Of a stretch of DNA of 64,000 nucleotides, positions 1 through 8,948 are shown in pieces. Below the pieces are notes generated by a model that was given only the letters and a program-made list of their open reading frames with translations, made no database searches and was not told the DNA's origin. This DNA comes from Flexithrix dorotheae DSM 6795. Its GTDB lineage: Bacteria > Bacteroidota > Bacteroidia > Cytophagales > Flammeovirgaceae. The stretch spans positions 737,767 to 801,766 of the forward strand of contig NZ_KB903431.1 of assembly GCF_000379765.1 (NCBI RefSeq), given 5' to 3'. The translations under genes were made by a program, and so were the position numbers. The first letter of the stretch is position 1; each line of letters starts with the position of its first letter.

Positions 1-125
1 AAGATTTGATTTTAGGAGGAAAATTGGAATTTGTAATGGGGAACCAGCCCAATAAAAACTGGGATTTGGAATTGGAAGCCATTCCTCCATCCCCAAGTCT
101 TGAGGTAGCCAGCCTTACCAAATAA
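1..125 (+). CDS. GH92 alpha-mannosidase, C-terminal fragment (partial)
   Basis: An open frame runs in from the left edge (first whole codon at base 3) and stops at TAA 123-125, giving about 40 C-terminal residues. The stretch KLEFVMGNQPNKNW matches the end of glycoside hydrolase family 92 exo-alpha-mannosidases, where a segment of the form E-F/V-x-M-G-x-x-P-N-K-x-W lies near the C-terminus of the catalytic domain. Members are usually secreted or surface enzymes of about 750 residues that trim alpha-1,2 or alpha-1,3 mannose from glycans. Only the tail is visible, so subtype and export signal cannot be judged. Confidence 0.6.
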   Translation, partial: DLILGGKLEFVMGNQPNKNWDLELEAIPPSPSLEVASLTK

Positions 126-185
126 AAAATAAATATAAATTGATCTAATCCTGCTTGAATTTCAGTTTTCAAAAAACCGGACCAT

Positions 186-788
186 ATGGAAGAGGATTCA
201 TATTTTACCATTAAGGCAGTTGCTGAAGGAATTTACAAAGAAAAAGGAAGTAAGTTTTATGCTTTTGCCTATCCGGTTTCTAATGAAGATGAAATAAAAT
301 CCTGTCTTCAAGAATTGAAAAAGCAATACTACGATGCCAGGCATCATTGCTATGCTTATATCTTGGGAAAAGATAAATTGAATTACAGATCGAATGATGA
401 TGGAGAACCGGGGAATTCTGCGGGTCCTCCAATTTTAGGACAGATTCGCTCAAAAGAGCTCACAGATGTTTTGGTGGTGGTGGTGCGCTACTTTGGAGGA
501 ACTAAACTGGGAGTAGGGGGATTGATCACGGCATATAAAACTTCCACTCAGGAAGCGCTTGAAAATGCAGAAATCATTACTAAATATCTGGAAAAGGAAT
601 TTAAAATAACCTTTGAATATCCCCAAATGAACGATGTCATGAAACTGGTAAAGGATTTTGACTTAAAAATATTGGACCAGTATTTTGAACAAGACTGTGT
701 GATGAGGCTTATTGTGCGGGAAAAATATGCAAACGAGCTTGAACTTAAGTTAAAGAAAATTGATGGGCTAAGACTTAAGGTTTATTAA
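186..788 (+). CDS. YigZ/IMPACT family protein (UPF0029)
   Basis: A 200-residue protein with the two-domain IMPACT/YigZ layout. The N-terminal domain (about 15-125) has the family signatures DARHHCYAYILG, DDGEPGNSAGPPILGQI and VVVVRYFGGTKLGVGGL. The C-terminal DUF1949-like ferredoxin fold (about 135-200) follows. Length is normal for the bacterial family. The eukaryotic relative IMPACT regulates GCN2; the bacterial role is not settled, with links to translation and nucleotide binding. The ATG at 186 is about 60 bases after the GH92 stop and gives the expected N-terminus. It may share a transcript with the downstream kinase. Confidence 0.9.
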   Translation: MEEDSYFTIKAVAEGIYKEKGSKFYAFAYPVSNEDEIKSCLQELKKQYYDARHHCYAYILGKDKLNYRSNDDGEPGNSAGPPILGQIRSKELTDVLVVVVRYFGGTKLGVGGLITAYKTSTQEALENAEIITKYLEKEFKITFEYPQMNDVMKLVKDFDLKILDQYFEQDCVMRLIVREKYANELELKLKKIDGLRLKVY

Positions 789-882
789 TTTCGATTTTGC
801 TTATTTTAATGGAAATTTATTCCCCGGACTACTGTTATTTTTGCATGTAATTTCCAGCTTACAAACTAAAGCCTGACAAACA

Positions 883-1263
883 ATGATTAGATATTTAATT
901 AAAGAGCTAAAAAGTTTTAAACATGCTTTTGCAGGCATAAAATTACTGAGTAGTGATCATAATTTTTATTTCCACTTTCCGGTTGGAATGTTTGTTTTAT
1001 TACTGGCATTTTTATTCCAACTAAATACCATGGAGTGGCTTTGGGTAATTCTTGCAATCGGTTTGGTCTGGATTACAGAGGCATTTAATACCTCTATAGA
1101 AAAATTAGTAGATTTGGTGAGCCCAGAGTATAATGTTCTGGCAGGAAAGGTAAAAGATATTGCTGCTGCTACAGTTTTTCTTGCTGTTATTTTCTCCGGA
1201 TGTATAGGCTTAATTATTTTCGTTCCACACTTTATTGAATTTTTCAATTCATTTACTTCATGA
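883..1263 (+). CDS. dgkA: DgkA-type diacylglycerol/undecaprenol kinase
   Basis: A 126-residue integral membrane kinase with three hydrophobic helices (about 33-52, 56-72, 95-116). The family core is present: EAFNTSIEKLVDL carries the conserved E and N-T-x-I-E, followed by AGKVKDIAAATVFLA, the DgkA signature. It would phosphorylate diacylglycerol or undecaprenol at the inner membrane, recycling lipid carriers. Length is typical. It converges on the DUF2141 gene with only 8 bases between the stops and no convincing terminator. A TATTTTTG box at 836-843 resembles the Bacteroidota -7 element, but I see no TTG at the right spacing. Confidence 0.88.
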   Translation: MIRYLIKELKSFKHAFAGIKLLSSDHNFYFHFPVGMFVLLLAFLFQLNTMEWLWVILAIGLVWITEAFNTSIEKLVDLVSPEYNVLAGKVKDIAAATVFLAVIFSGCIGLIIFVPHFIEFFNSFTS

Positions 1264-1271
1264 AATTTAGC

Positions 1272-1700
1272 TTACCTAAGCTCAATTACTACAGGTTCCT
1301 GACCTGACCCAACTTTCACTTTGGCGTTGGCAAAACTTGGTGGTCCGAACTTCCCTAAAACATTGTTGCTAAACCCGAAGGGTTCTTTAGGGATGCCTAT
1401 GAAGTTTTTGTCCAGCTCATCATTATCATTCACATCATGAAAGATACTAATGGCATAATAACCTGCAGGCAATTCTGAAATGTTAATTTTTAATATATTG
1501 GAATCTACGGGTACAGAAATGGCCTTGTACATAATATCAAGGTAGGTATCTTCTTCATTGTAAACAGCAATCATTATTTTTCCTGATTGTTGCTTAATTT
1601 CTTTAATTACCAATTGTAATTCATGTTCACCCGGATTAATTTGGACGGGTGAAAAGCCAGAAGACACCAAAAATAAAATACCAAAAATTAAACTCTTCAT
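1272..1700 (-). CDS. DUF2141 family exported protein
   Basis: A 142-residue protein with a hydrophobic N-terminal signal (about 1-18). The body matches DUF2141: LVIKEIKQQSGKIMIAVYN, then PAGYYAISIFHDVNDND and IPKEPFGFSNN, all hallmarks of the family. These are small secreted or periplasmic beta-sandwich proteins common in Bacteroidota, of unknown function. There is no lipobox, so it is probably periplasmic or secreted. It is monocistronic, converging on dgkA. Confidence 0.85.
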   Translation of the reverse strand: MKSLIFGILFLVSSGFSPVQINPGEHELQLVIKEIKQQSGKIMIAVYNEEDTYLDIMYKAISVPVDSNILKINISELPAGYYAISIFHDVNDNDELDKNFIGIPKEPFGFSNNVLGKFGPPSFANAKVKVGSGQEPVVIELR

Positions 1701-1931
1701 TTTTCCATATAATGTTTCTATAACCAGAACACGGCAAGTCAGGGCATTGTTTAAAAAAAATCAAATTTTGATTGATTCTATCTTCTGAATTGTAGGATTA
1801 ACCAATAACCCATATATTTAAAAGATTTATTTGGTGATGGACTTTAATCAGCATAATGACCAGTTAAGTTCATAAAATTGGGGGATTATTGAGAGGATTA
1901 GGAAAAATTCAGGAGGTTATTTTAAGGTAAA

Positions 1932-4900
1932 ATGAATAGCGTTTTTATTAAGGCATTTAAAATCAAAAAGGAAAATGGATGGTTTATCAATTCCCTATTC
2001 TTCCATCAATTTTTTATTGGAGCCGGACTTGCTTTATTTTTTCTAGCTTCAAATGCATTGTTTCTTTCCGAAGTTTCAGCCGAGAACCTTCCTTTTGTTT
2101 ACCTGTTTACAGCCATTATTTATATTGTAACCGGACGCCTTTATAATATTCTGATTCAGGTAGTTAAAAAGGAAAAGTTATTCCAAATTGTAATCCTTGG
2201 AATGTTCCTTTTAATTTTTTTCATGTACTTTGGGACAATAAGTATTCATAAAGTCTGGTATTTATTTTTCCTGATGGTGATGTACAGGATCGTGTATCTC
2301 ATGTTCCATTTGGAATCATTTGGGCTATCCTCATTATTATTCGATTTAAAGCATAGTAGCAGCCTGTTGGGGTGGACTGCTTCCGGAGATTTGCCCGGTC
2401 GATTCATTGGTTATTTATCGATTACTTCTCTGTTAATAGTTTTTGATCTTCCCACCATTATTTTGGTTTCAGCATGCTTTATCCTAATTTCCTTTTTCTT
2501 TTTAAACAGAATTCTAAAAAAGCCGGAATTTTCCACCACAGAGAGTACGCCTACTATGGAAAAGGTTCAATTAGAGCCTGAAATCAATGTTTTTAAATTT
2601 TATTTCGGTGATAAATACCTTAGGATTCTATCCCTCTTATCTGCTGTAATTGCCTTAACAGCTATTCTTATTGACTTTTCATTCATCAATGATTTACAAC
2701 TTAAAATCAGGACAAGTAAAGGAATAGCTGAGTATCTGGGGTACTTTTTCAGTATAATTTGTCTGGCTACTTTTATTATCAAGTTTGTATTTTCCAAAAA
2801 AGTAGTGGGGAAAATTGGAATCAGAACTGCTCTTTATGTACTGCCGGTAATGCTGACCATAGTTTCCGTTTTGATTTTTTATTTTAACGGTCTTGCTGAA
2901 AGGGAGGGGGGGCATTCTCTTTTGCATTTTGGTGCCCTTGCGCTTATTTTCATGGTGTTTAAATATTCTCTAAATGAGCCAGTATTTATTTCCCTATTTG
3001 AGCCTCTAATAAAGCTTTACAGATTACCGAATTTTATAATTTTAAAAACAGTCATTGAACCTGTTGGAATATTAATGGCTGCTCTGCTTTTAATTTTTAC
3101 TCAATTCAATGCAAGTCTCAATTTTTATGAACTGCAATATTTTTTGTTGGCCTCAATAGGTATCTGGTTATTAATACTCATTATTAATCATCAAAATTTC
3201 ATTAAAATTTTTGAAAGTGCACTGGAAGTTAGGTCATTAGAAGGCCCCGAATTGGCCATAAAAGACAAGGACATTCTTCAGATTTTGGAAAGTAAACTTG
3301 AAGCTAATCATTCAGAAGCAGTAATTTATTCCATAGAACTTTTACATAGGTTTGACCCTAGCCATATTGATGGCCGTTTAACACTTTTGCTTTCCCACCC
3401 TTCAGAGGAAGTTCAAATTCATGTAATAGAAAAAATAAAAGCACTAAAACTAGAAACCCAGCTAGATAATGTACTGGATATTATAAGAAAAAACGGGGAT
3501 GTAAGTCCTAAGGTAAAAGCAGCAGCCATTAAAACTTTTTCTATTCTGAAAAAAGAAGCCATAGAGGAAATAAACCTTTATCTGGAAGATTCGGAACCCC
3601 CGATTCAAAGAGCAGCAATACTAAGCCTGCTCCAATTTGGGACCGAGGATCAGCAAATAAAAGCCAAAGAAAAATTATCAAACCTGATCAGTTCATTTAC
3701 CCCGGAGGATCAGATTCTTTCGCTTGAGATTATTGAAGAATTAAATGATTGCGAATACTGTGATGTAGTACTTGGTTTTTTGGAAAACAAAAATGAAAGG
3801 GTGGTAAGGAAGGCGGTGCTTGTTTGTGGGAAATTACATGATAGTATTTTTATTCCCTTTTTGATTTCCATGATTAAAGGCAGTGGTTATTATAATGAAG
3901 CCATCATTTCTCTGGTGCAATACAAGGAAAATGCCCTACCGCTAATAAAGGAAGAATTTGGCATGTATAAGCATACTAAAGAGCGATTTATGCTTCGCTT
4001 ATGTAAAGTGTGTGGCCAGATTGGGGGAGATAAAGCTTCTGAAATACTCTGGTGGGTGGTAAAATTCCCCTGGCTTGATTTAAAAATAGAGGCGCTGAAT
4101 GCCTTAAAAATAGCAGGTTTTGAAGCGAAATTAAAGGAAGATTATTATCAGGTTACCGACCAACTGGAAAAGTTGTTTCGGCAAATTTTCTGGTTGCACA
4201 ATGCCATTATGCTTTTAAATAAAAAAAGGGGATTTGGTTTATTACTCGATGCGCTTCAAAAAGAACTGGAAGAAGAAAAAAAGAAAATTAAAACCCTATT
4301 GTCTTTTCTATTTGTCTCGCGGCCTGACGAGTACAAGGAAATTTTACATTTACTGGGATCAATTGAGAAGGAAGACAGACTTAAAGTTATTGAAACACTT
4401 TCTCAAATGTTGCCTGCATCTACCGTGGAAAAACTCATTGTAGTGTTGAACGGGAATACAAAACAGATTCGGAAAACCAGGCTTTCCCGGTATTATTCAG
4501 ATCAATTGTTGGATGAAATAACCGTGGTCTTTATTATCCTTCAAGGCGAAGAAAGAGAAAGTAAGTTCAGCAGATGGACGCAGGCTACAGCTTTATATTC
4601 ATTAGCGGGTTCCTTTTACCCAAGTCTGCTCAAGGCTTTTATTCCTTATCTGGAAAGCAACGATTTGTTATTTTCACAAGCCGCAGGTCACACCATTATA
4701 GAGTTTTGTAAAGATCGATTCTTTAAGATCGGTGAATTTTTAGAAGATGTAGTAGAAGACTCCATGCAAATGAAAAAACTAATTAAGAAGATGGAAAATC
4801 AACAAAGTAAATTACTGGAAATTGAAAAGGTAATTATTTTAAAAAGTACTTCAATATTTTCGGAAACTCCAGAGAATGTTTTGATTGATATTGCCACCAT

Positions 4901-5264
4901 CATTACTGAAGAAAGGGTTTCTGAAGGTACTGAGATATTTAAAAAAGGGGATAGAGGTGATTGTATGTATATCATTTATGAAGGTCAGGTGAAAATTCAT
5001 ATAGACAATTACCCACTCAATACTTTGGTTAACAGGGATTTCTTTGGGGAATTAGGCTTGCTGGATGAAAACCCCCGCTCGGCAAGCGCCATGGCTGAAA
5101 AGAACACGCTATTGCTCCGCCTTGACCAGGTTGATTTCTATGAGCTAATGGCCCAAAGACCAGAAGTAGCCAAAGGGATTTTACAGGTGCTATGTAACAG
5201 GATCAGAGCTCAGGATGCCATGATAACCGATTTACAAAAAAACAGAAAACTGGAAAGAATTTAA
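1932..5264 (+). CDS. Transporter-like membrane protein fused to HEAT repeats and a cyclic-nucleotide-binding domain
   Basis: A 1110-residue three-part protein. Residues about 20-430 form around twelve hydrophobic helices arranged like an MFS or NTT (nucleotide transporter) core. Residues about 440-950 are alpha-helical HEAT-like repeats, with recurring units such as PPIQRAAILSLLQFG and ERVVRKAVLVCGKL. Residues about 975-1095 are a CAP/cNMP-binding domain with EIFKKGDRGDCMYIIYEGQ and the phosphate-binding cassette FGELGLLDENPRSASAMA, which keeps the G-E and R-S-A residues needed to bind a cyclic nucleotide. No DNA-binding helix-turn-helix follows. A plausible reading is a transporter or sensor gated by cNMP; the substrate is unknown. 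An AGGAGG at 1911-1916 lies too far from the ATG to be a normal Shine-Dalgarno site. Confidence 0.75.
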   Translation: MNSVFIKAFKIKKENGWFINSLFFHQFFIGAGLALFFLASNALFLSEVSAENLPFVYLFTAIIYIVTGRLYNILIQVVKKEKLFQIVILGMFLLIFFMYFGTISIHKVWYLFFLMVMYRIVYLMFHLESFGLSSLLFDLKHSSSLLGWTASGDLPGRFIGYLSITSLLIVFDLPTIILVSACFILISFFFLNRILKKPEFSTTESTPTMEKVQLEPEINVFKFYFGDKYLRILSLLSAVIALTAILIDFSFINDLQLKIRTSKGIAEYLGYFFSIICLATFIIKFVFSKKVVGKIGIRTALYVLPVMLTIVSVLIFYFNGLAEREGGHSLLHFGALALIFMVFKYSLNEPVFISLFEPLIKLYRLPNFIILKTVIEPVGILMAALLLIFTQFNASLNFYELQYFLLASIGIWLLILIINHQNFIKIFESALEVRSLEGPELAIKDKDILQILESKLEANHSEAVIYSIELLHRFDPSHIDGRLTLLLSHPSEEVQIHVIEKIKALKLETQLDNVLDIIRKNGDVSPKVKAAAIKTFSILKKEAIEEINLYLEDSEPPIQRAAILSLLQFGTEDQQIKAKEKLSNLISSFTPEDQILSLEIIEELNDCEYCDVVLGFLENKNERVVRKAVLVCGKLHDSIFIPFLISMIKGSGYYNEAIISLVQYKENALPLIKEEFGMYKHTKERFMLRLCKVCGQIGGDKASEILWWVVKFPWLDLKIEALNALKIAGFEAKLKEDYYQVTDQLEKLFRQIFWLHNAIMLLNKKRGFGLLLDALQKELEEEKKKIKTLLSFLFVSRPDEYKEILHLLGSIEKEDRLKVIETLSQMLPASTVEKLIVVLNGNTKQIRKTRLSRYYSDQLLDEITVVFIILQGEERESKFSRWTQATALYSLAGSFYPSLLKAFIPYLESNDLLFSQAAGHTIIEFCKDRFFKIGEFLEDVVEDSMQMKKLIKKMENQQSKLLEIEKVIILKSTSIFSETPENVLIDIATIITEERVSEGTEIFKKGDRGDCMYIIYEGQVKIHIDNYPLNTLVNRDFFGELGLLDENPRSASAMAEKNTLLLRLDQVDFYELMAQRPEVAKGILQVLCNRIRAQDAMITDLQKNRKLERI

Positions 5265-5293
5265 CTCACGATTCTTTGCTTTACGGTCATGGT

Positions 5294-5842
5294 TTAAGAA
5301 TAAGAAGTAATACCGTTTGACTTATCATCTATGGTTTTGAGATTGTTTTTATTTTGATAATCCAAAAGGCCTGGCTCTCCCTTTTGGGTTGCCCAGTTTT
5401 CCAATTCTCTTCTTTCATCGTTGTAATCAAAGAATGGCACTGCCATGCCACAACTATTCTGAACACTTTCGATTTTCAATTTGATAATTTGTCTTACCCC
5501 ATCAATAGGATTAAATTTTGAAAAATAGTCTTCCCATTCAGCATCCTTTTTAAGGATGACTTCCCCTTTTCCATACATTCTCAGAATATTGGGTTTTCCC
5601 TCAAAAGCGCACATCATTATGGTTAACCGCTTGTTTTCCAGAATATGGCTGGCCGATTCATTGCCACTGCCTGTAAGATCAAGGTAAGCCACTTCATTTT
5701 CGTTTATTACCCTAAAGCTGTTCATTCCTTTTGGAGAAACATTTATTCTTCCTTCAAATGGTGCAGTGGCGGTAAAAAATATGTGTTGGCTGGCAATAAA
5801 ATCAATGTCTTTTTTTGTCAGAGTATTTGAAAATTTTCCCAT
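5294..5842 (-). CDS. Pyridoxamine 5'-phosphate oxidase-like flavoprotein
   Basis: A 182-residue soluble protein with the split-barrel FMN-binding fold of the PNPOx superfamily: FFTATAPFEGRINVSPKGM (about 27-45), then NEVAYLDLTGSGNESASHI and NKRLTIMMCAFEGKPNILRM. It belongs to the general-stress and F420/FMN-binding side of the superfamily rather than true PdxH, because the PdxH C-terminal pyridoxal-phosphate region is not recognisable. The likely role is an uncharacterised FMN-dependent redox enzyme. It converges on the 1932-5264 gene with a 29-base gap. Confidence 0.75.
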   Translation of the reverse strand: MGKFSNTLTKKDIDFIASQHIFFTATAPFEGRINVSPKGMNSFRVINENEVAYLDLTGSGNESASHILENKRLTIMMCAFEGKPNILRMYGKGEVILKKDAEWEDYFSKFNPIDGVRQIIKLKIESVQNSCGMAVPFFDYNDERRELENWATQKGEPGLLDYQNKNNLKTIDDKSNGITSYS

Positions 5843-5922
5843 TAGGATTATTAATTTAAGTCAGTAAAAAAACAACTCTCTTCACCTGGTTAATGGTTAA
5901 GAGTATATTGGGTTTTATAGAA

Positions 5923-8358
5923 TTAATCCTGTCGAATTGCATCCACTGGATTTGCTAAAGAGGCTTTCAGGGATTCATACCCAACTGTAACAATAGTTAA
6001 AATAAATACAAATAAAATGGCCAATCCAAAAATCAACCAATCCAAACCTACATTGTAAGCAAAGTTTTGCATCCAGTTACTCATTAAGAAATAGGAGGAT
6101 GGAATAGCAATCAGTGCTGAAATAAATATTAAAAAACTAAAAGTACTGAATAATAATAGAAGCATTTGAAAAACAGTGGCCCCCATTACTTTTCTTATCC
6201 CTATTTCTTTTGTCCTTCTTTCAGCAAGGTAGCTTGCTAAGCCAAATAAGCCAAGACAACCAATGGAAATCGCCAGGATTGCAAAGTTCTTGGACAAATT
6301 TGCCATGCGTCTTTCTGTCTGATACATTTTCCCAAACTCCTCACTTAAAAACCAATGATCGAAACCAATTCCCGGAAGTACATTTTTCCAGGTTGCTTCA
6401 ATAAATTCCAATTTTTCCTGAAATTTTCCTTTAGGCAATTTTACATAAACAATTTTATCCATTGGGTGCGGCCTGGCACTAATCACTAAAGGCCCGATAT
6501 TCTGATGGATACTTCGGTATGGAAAATCTTTGACTACACCAATTACACTTCCTGTAAGCTGCCCTTTTTTGGTTTTTACTGTGGTATTCAGAATTTCCTC
6601 CGTACTGATTCCTAAATGTTTAACAGCGACTTCATTCAGGATAAAAGCATTAGAATCTGTTTCAATATCTTTTGAAAAATCACGTCCATTTACAAATTCA
6701 AGGTTGTAAGTCTTTGGAAAGTCAAAATCTACACTTAGCTGGCTCCAGTGGACTTCTTCCTCTTTAATTTCTGGAAACTGAAAATTTGAATGGATTCCGC
6801 CAAAATAGTTTTGCCTGGGTAAATGGTTTCCAATGGTTACATGCTCAAGACTGGCATCTTGTAATAATTGATTTTTTAACGACTCATACTTTTCTGCCGG
6901 GGCTGTACCTCCATATCGAATAGAAACAATTTGTTCCCCATTTTCATTGAGTTTTGAATTTTGGATAAAGCTCATTTGTTTCATGATCAATCCGGTACAA
7001 ATTATTAGAATAAGAGTAATGGAAAACTGAACAATAACTAATCCTTTTCGAAACATCTCTGCAGGTTTCCCCGCCACAAACTTTGATTTTAAAACCTCTA
7101 CCGGCTTAAAGGATGATAAATAAATGGCTGGGTAACTTCCTGAAACAATAGCCACAAATAGAATTATTCCTATGAGAGAATAAATTATGAGGGGATTGAA
7201 AAGAGATGTGAAGGAGAAACTCTTTTCAGCCATTTCATTGAAATGTGGCATAAATACCAGCACCAGAAAAAGGCTCAAAATCAGGGCAAAAATGGTAGTG
7301 ATCAATGATTCATTAAAAAATTGAAGCATTAACTGGTTTTTTGTACTTCCAAATGCCTTTCTTAGTCCCACTTCCTTAGCTCTTTTTGCCGATCTGGCAG
7401 TGGCTAAATTCATATAATTGATACAGGCAATTATTAAAATGAGCAGGGCAATTGTTCCGAAAATAAGTACATAATCAAAATCCCCTGATCCTTCCAGGGA
7501 CCACATAATTTCATTGTCGAAATGAATATCAGTTAATTTTCGAAAAATAAGTGAAACATTTGCAGATTCTTCATTTAAATTAGATTGTAAAATTTGGTTG
7601 AAGGTCGCTTTCACCTGATTGATTGGGGTGCCTTCTTTTAAGACAAAATAAGCCTCAAGATATCCATCATTCCAGTTTGTTTCAAAATAATTGTCATAAT
7701 CTTCACCAAGGATTGGTCTTAAAGATTCCAGATTAACCAGGTATTTCGGTTTAATATGAGAATTGGATGGATAATCATCCATAATCCCGGTTATTTTCAC
7801 ACTAAGGGGTTGTCCATCAGTGATCCTTGGATGTTTTAAATTAATCATTTTTCCTATAGGGTTTTCATCCCCAAATAGTTTTTGAGCTTCTGTTTTGTTT
7901 ATTACCACTGAATTGGGATGTTCAAATACAAATTCGGAGTTACCCCTCAAAATTGGAAAGTGTAAAACTTTTGGGAAAGTTTTGTCTGTCCAGAATAATT
8001 CCTCTGTGAGTATAATTTTTTCTTTTTCGCTATTTTCGATTGAAACTGGGTAGCCTACCCAAAGTGTTCTGGCAAATTCCAATACTTCTGGAATCTGATT
8101 TTTCATTTCTTTTGGCCACACTCCGGGCACTCCGGGACTGTCATATTCATCTCCGTCCTCGGTTTTCAGGTGATAACCCATTCGGTAAGTATCCTGCGAA
8201 AAAGGATGAATTGAGTCATAACTAAGTTCATCAATTACATAAAGAAATATAAAGATGGAACTTGCCAAACCAATAGCCAGCCCACAAATATTGATTAGCG
8301 CAAACCCCTTTTGTTTTGAAAAGGTTCTTAACGCTATAGTAATGTAATTTTTAATCAT
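5923..8358 (-). CDS. FtsX/MacB-like ABC transporter permease (orphan)
   Basis: A membrane protein of about 811 residues if it starts at the Met at 8358; the open frame extends 32 codons further to 8454, but that extension is not family-like. It has an N-terminal TM helix (KGFALINICGLAIGLASSIF), a large periplasmic MacB-type domain, three TM helices (about 330-460), a second periplasmic domain and three more TM helices. Family signatures are NYMNLATARSAKRAKEVGLR and RRTKEIGIRKVMGAT. Such double-FtsX proteins are plentiful in Bacteroidota and usually lack an adjacent ATPase, as here. The substrate is unknown; extracytoplasmic work (lipoprotein, peptide or antibiotic handling) is the usual guess. 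Confidence 0.85.
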   Translation of the reverse strand: MIKNYITIALRTFSKQKGFALINICGLAIGLASSIFIFLYVIDELSYDSIHPFSQDTYRMGYHLKTEDGDEYDSPGVPGVWPKEMKNQIPEVLEFARTLWVGYPVSIENSEKEKIILTEELFWTDKTFPKVLHFPILRGNSEFVFEHPNSVVINKTEAQKLFGDENPIGKMINLKHPRITDGQPLSVKITGIMDDYPSNSHIKPKYLVNLESLRPILGEDYDNYFETNWNDGYLEAYFVLKEGTPINQVKATFNQILQSNLNEESANVSLIFRKLTDIHFDNEIMWSLEGSGDFDYVLIFGTIALLILIIACINYMNLATARSAKRAKEVGLRKAFGSTKNQLMLQFFNESLITTIFALILSLFLVLVFMPHFNEMAEKSFSFTSLFNPLIIYSLIGIILFVAIVSGSYPAIYLSSFKPVEVLKSKFVAGKPAEMFRKGLVIVQFSITLILIICTGLIMKQMSFIQNSKLNENGEQIVSIRYGGTAPAEKYESLKNQLLQDASLEHVTIGNHLPRQNYFGGIHSNFQFPEIKEEEVHWSQLSVDFDFPKTYNLEFVNGRDFSKDIETDSNAFILNEVAVKHLGISTEEILNTTVKTKKGQLTGSVIGVVKDFPYRSIHQNIGPLVISARPHPMDKIVYVKLPKGKFQEKLEFIEATWKNVLPGIGFDHWFLSEEFGKMYQTERRMANLSKNFAILAISIGCLGLFGLASYLAERRTKEIGIRKVMGATVFQMLLLLFSTFSFLIFISALIAIPSSYFLMSNWMQNFAYNVGLDWLIFGLAILFVFILTIVTVGYESLKASLANPVDAIRQD

Positions 8359-8948
8359 GACATCTGATATTAAGTAGTAATTCCAAATTAATTGTGTATT
8401 ATTTTGCCATAAAAGACTGCTAGAGAAATTACTGTTTCTCAGAAATAATAGCACGGGTGCTTATTTTGGACTTAAGGAAGCTGTCTAAACTAAGACTTTT
8501 CGACTACGATGCACAGGTTTTGTACAAAGATTTTCCGGTTTTCCCTTAAATACACTCCATTATTCACCTAAAAAAATGAACTACCAAAATCTAATTATTT
8601 CCGGCTTGAAAACCGGAATTTCGATAAATTCAAAAAATAAAATTAATAAGAAAGTGTAAACTTAAATTTTATTTTAAGACACGCCAACCGGATAAGTAGC
8701 AGGTAAAGACAAAAAAATGTTAGTGCCTCATGGTCAAATTGGATTATTCGGAGTTTTAGAGAATTTTTTCTTCCCCGTAGAGTTAAAAAATAAAGAAGGA
8801 TGGAATAGACTGTGACTTTACCAAAGTATTGACGAATACTTTTACAATATACCTTCTAAACTTGCTATATTGAAACTATCTTTTGAAGTCATTTCTATTA
8901 GTTTTTAGCAATATTCTATAACTATAGTTTAAAATACCCACTAAAAAA
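8359..8948. other. Intergenic region, 590 bases between divergent genes
   Basis: AT-rich spacer between the leftward permease and the rightward ATPase gene. It holds a small inverted repeat TTCCGG / CCGGAA (8599-8604 and 8613-8618) and a 32-codon open frame at 8717-8815 (starts MLVPHGQIGLFG) that I do not regard as a supported gene. No tRNA-like or riboswitch-like structure was recognised. Confidence 0.5.

Noticed and set aside
1911..1916. Shine-Dalgarno site AGGAGG before the transporter fusion gene
   Set aside because: It lies 15 bases from the ATG, too far for normal pairing, and Bacteroidota rarely rely on such sites.
8717..8815. 32-codon open frame in the long gap before the STAND ATPase
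   Set aside because: Too short, no promoter, terminator or family resemblance to support it.
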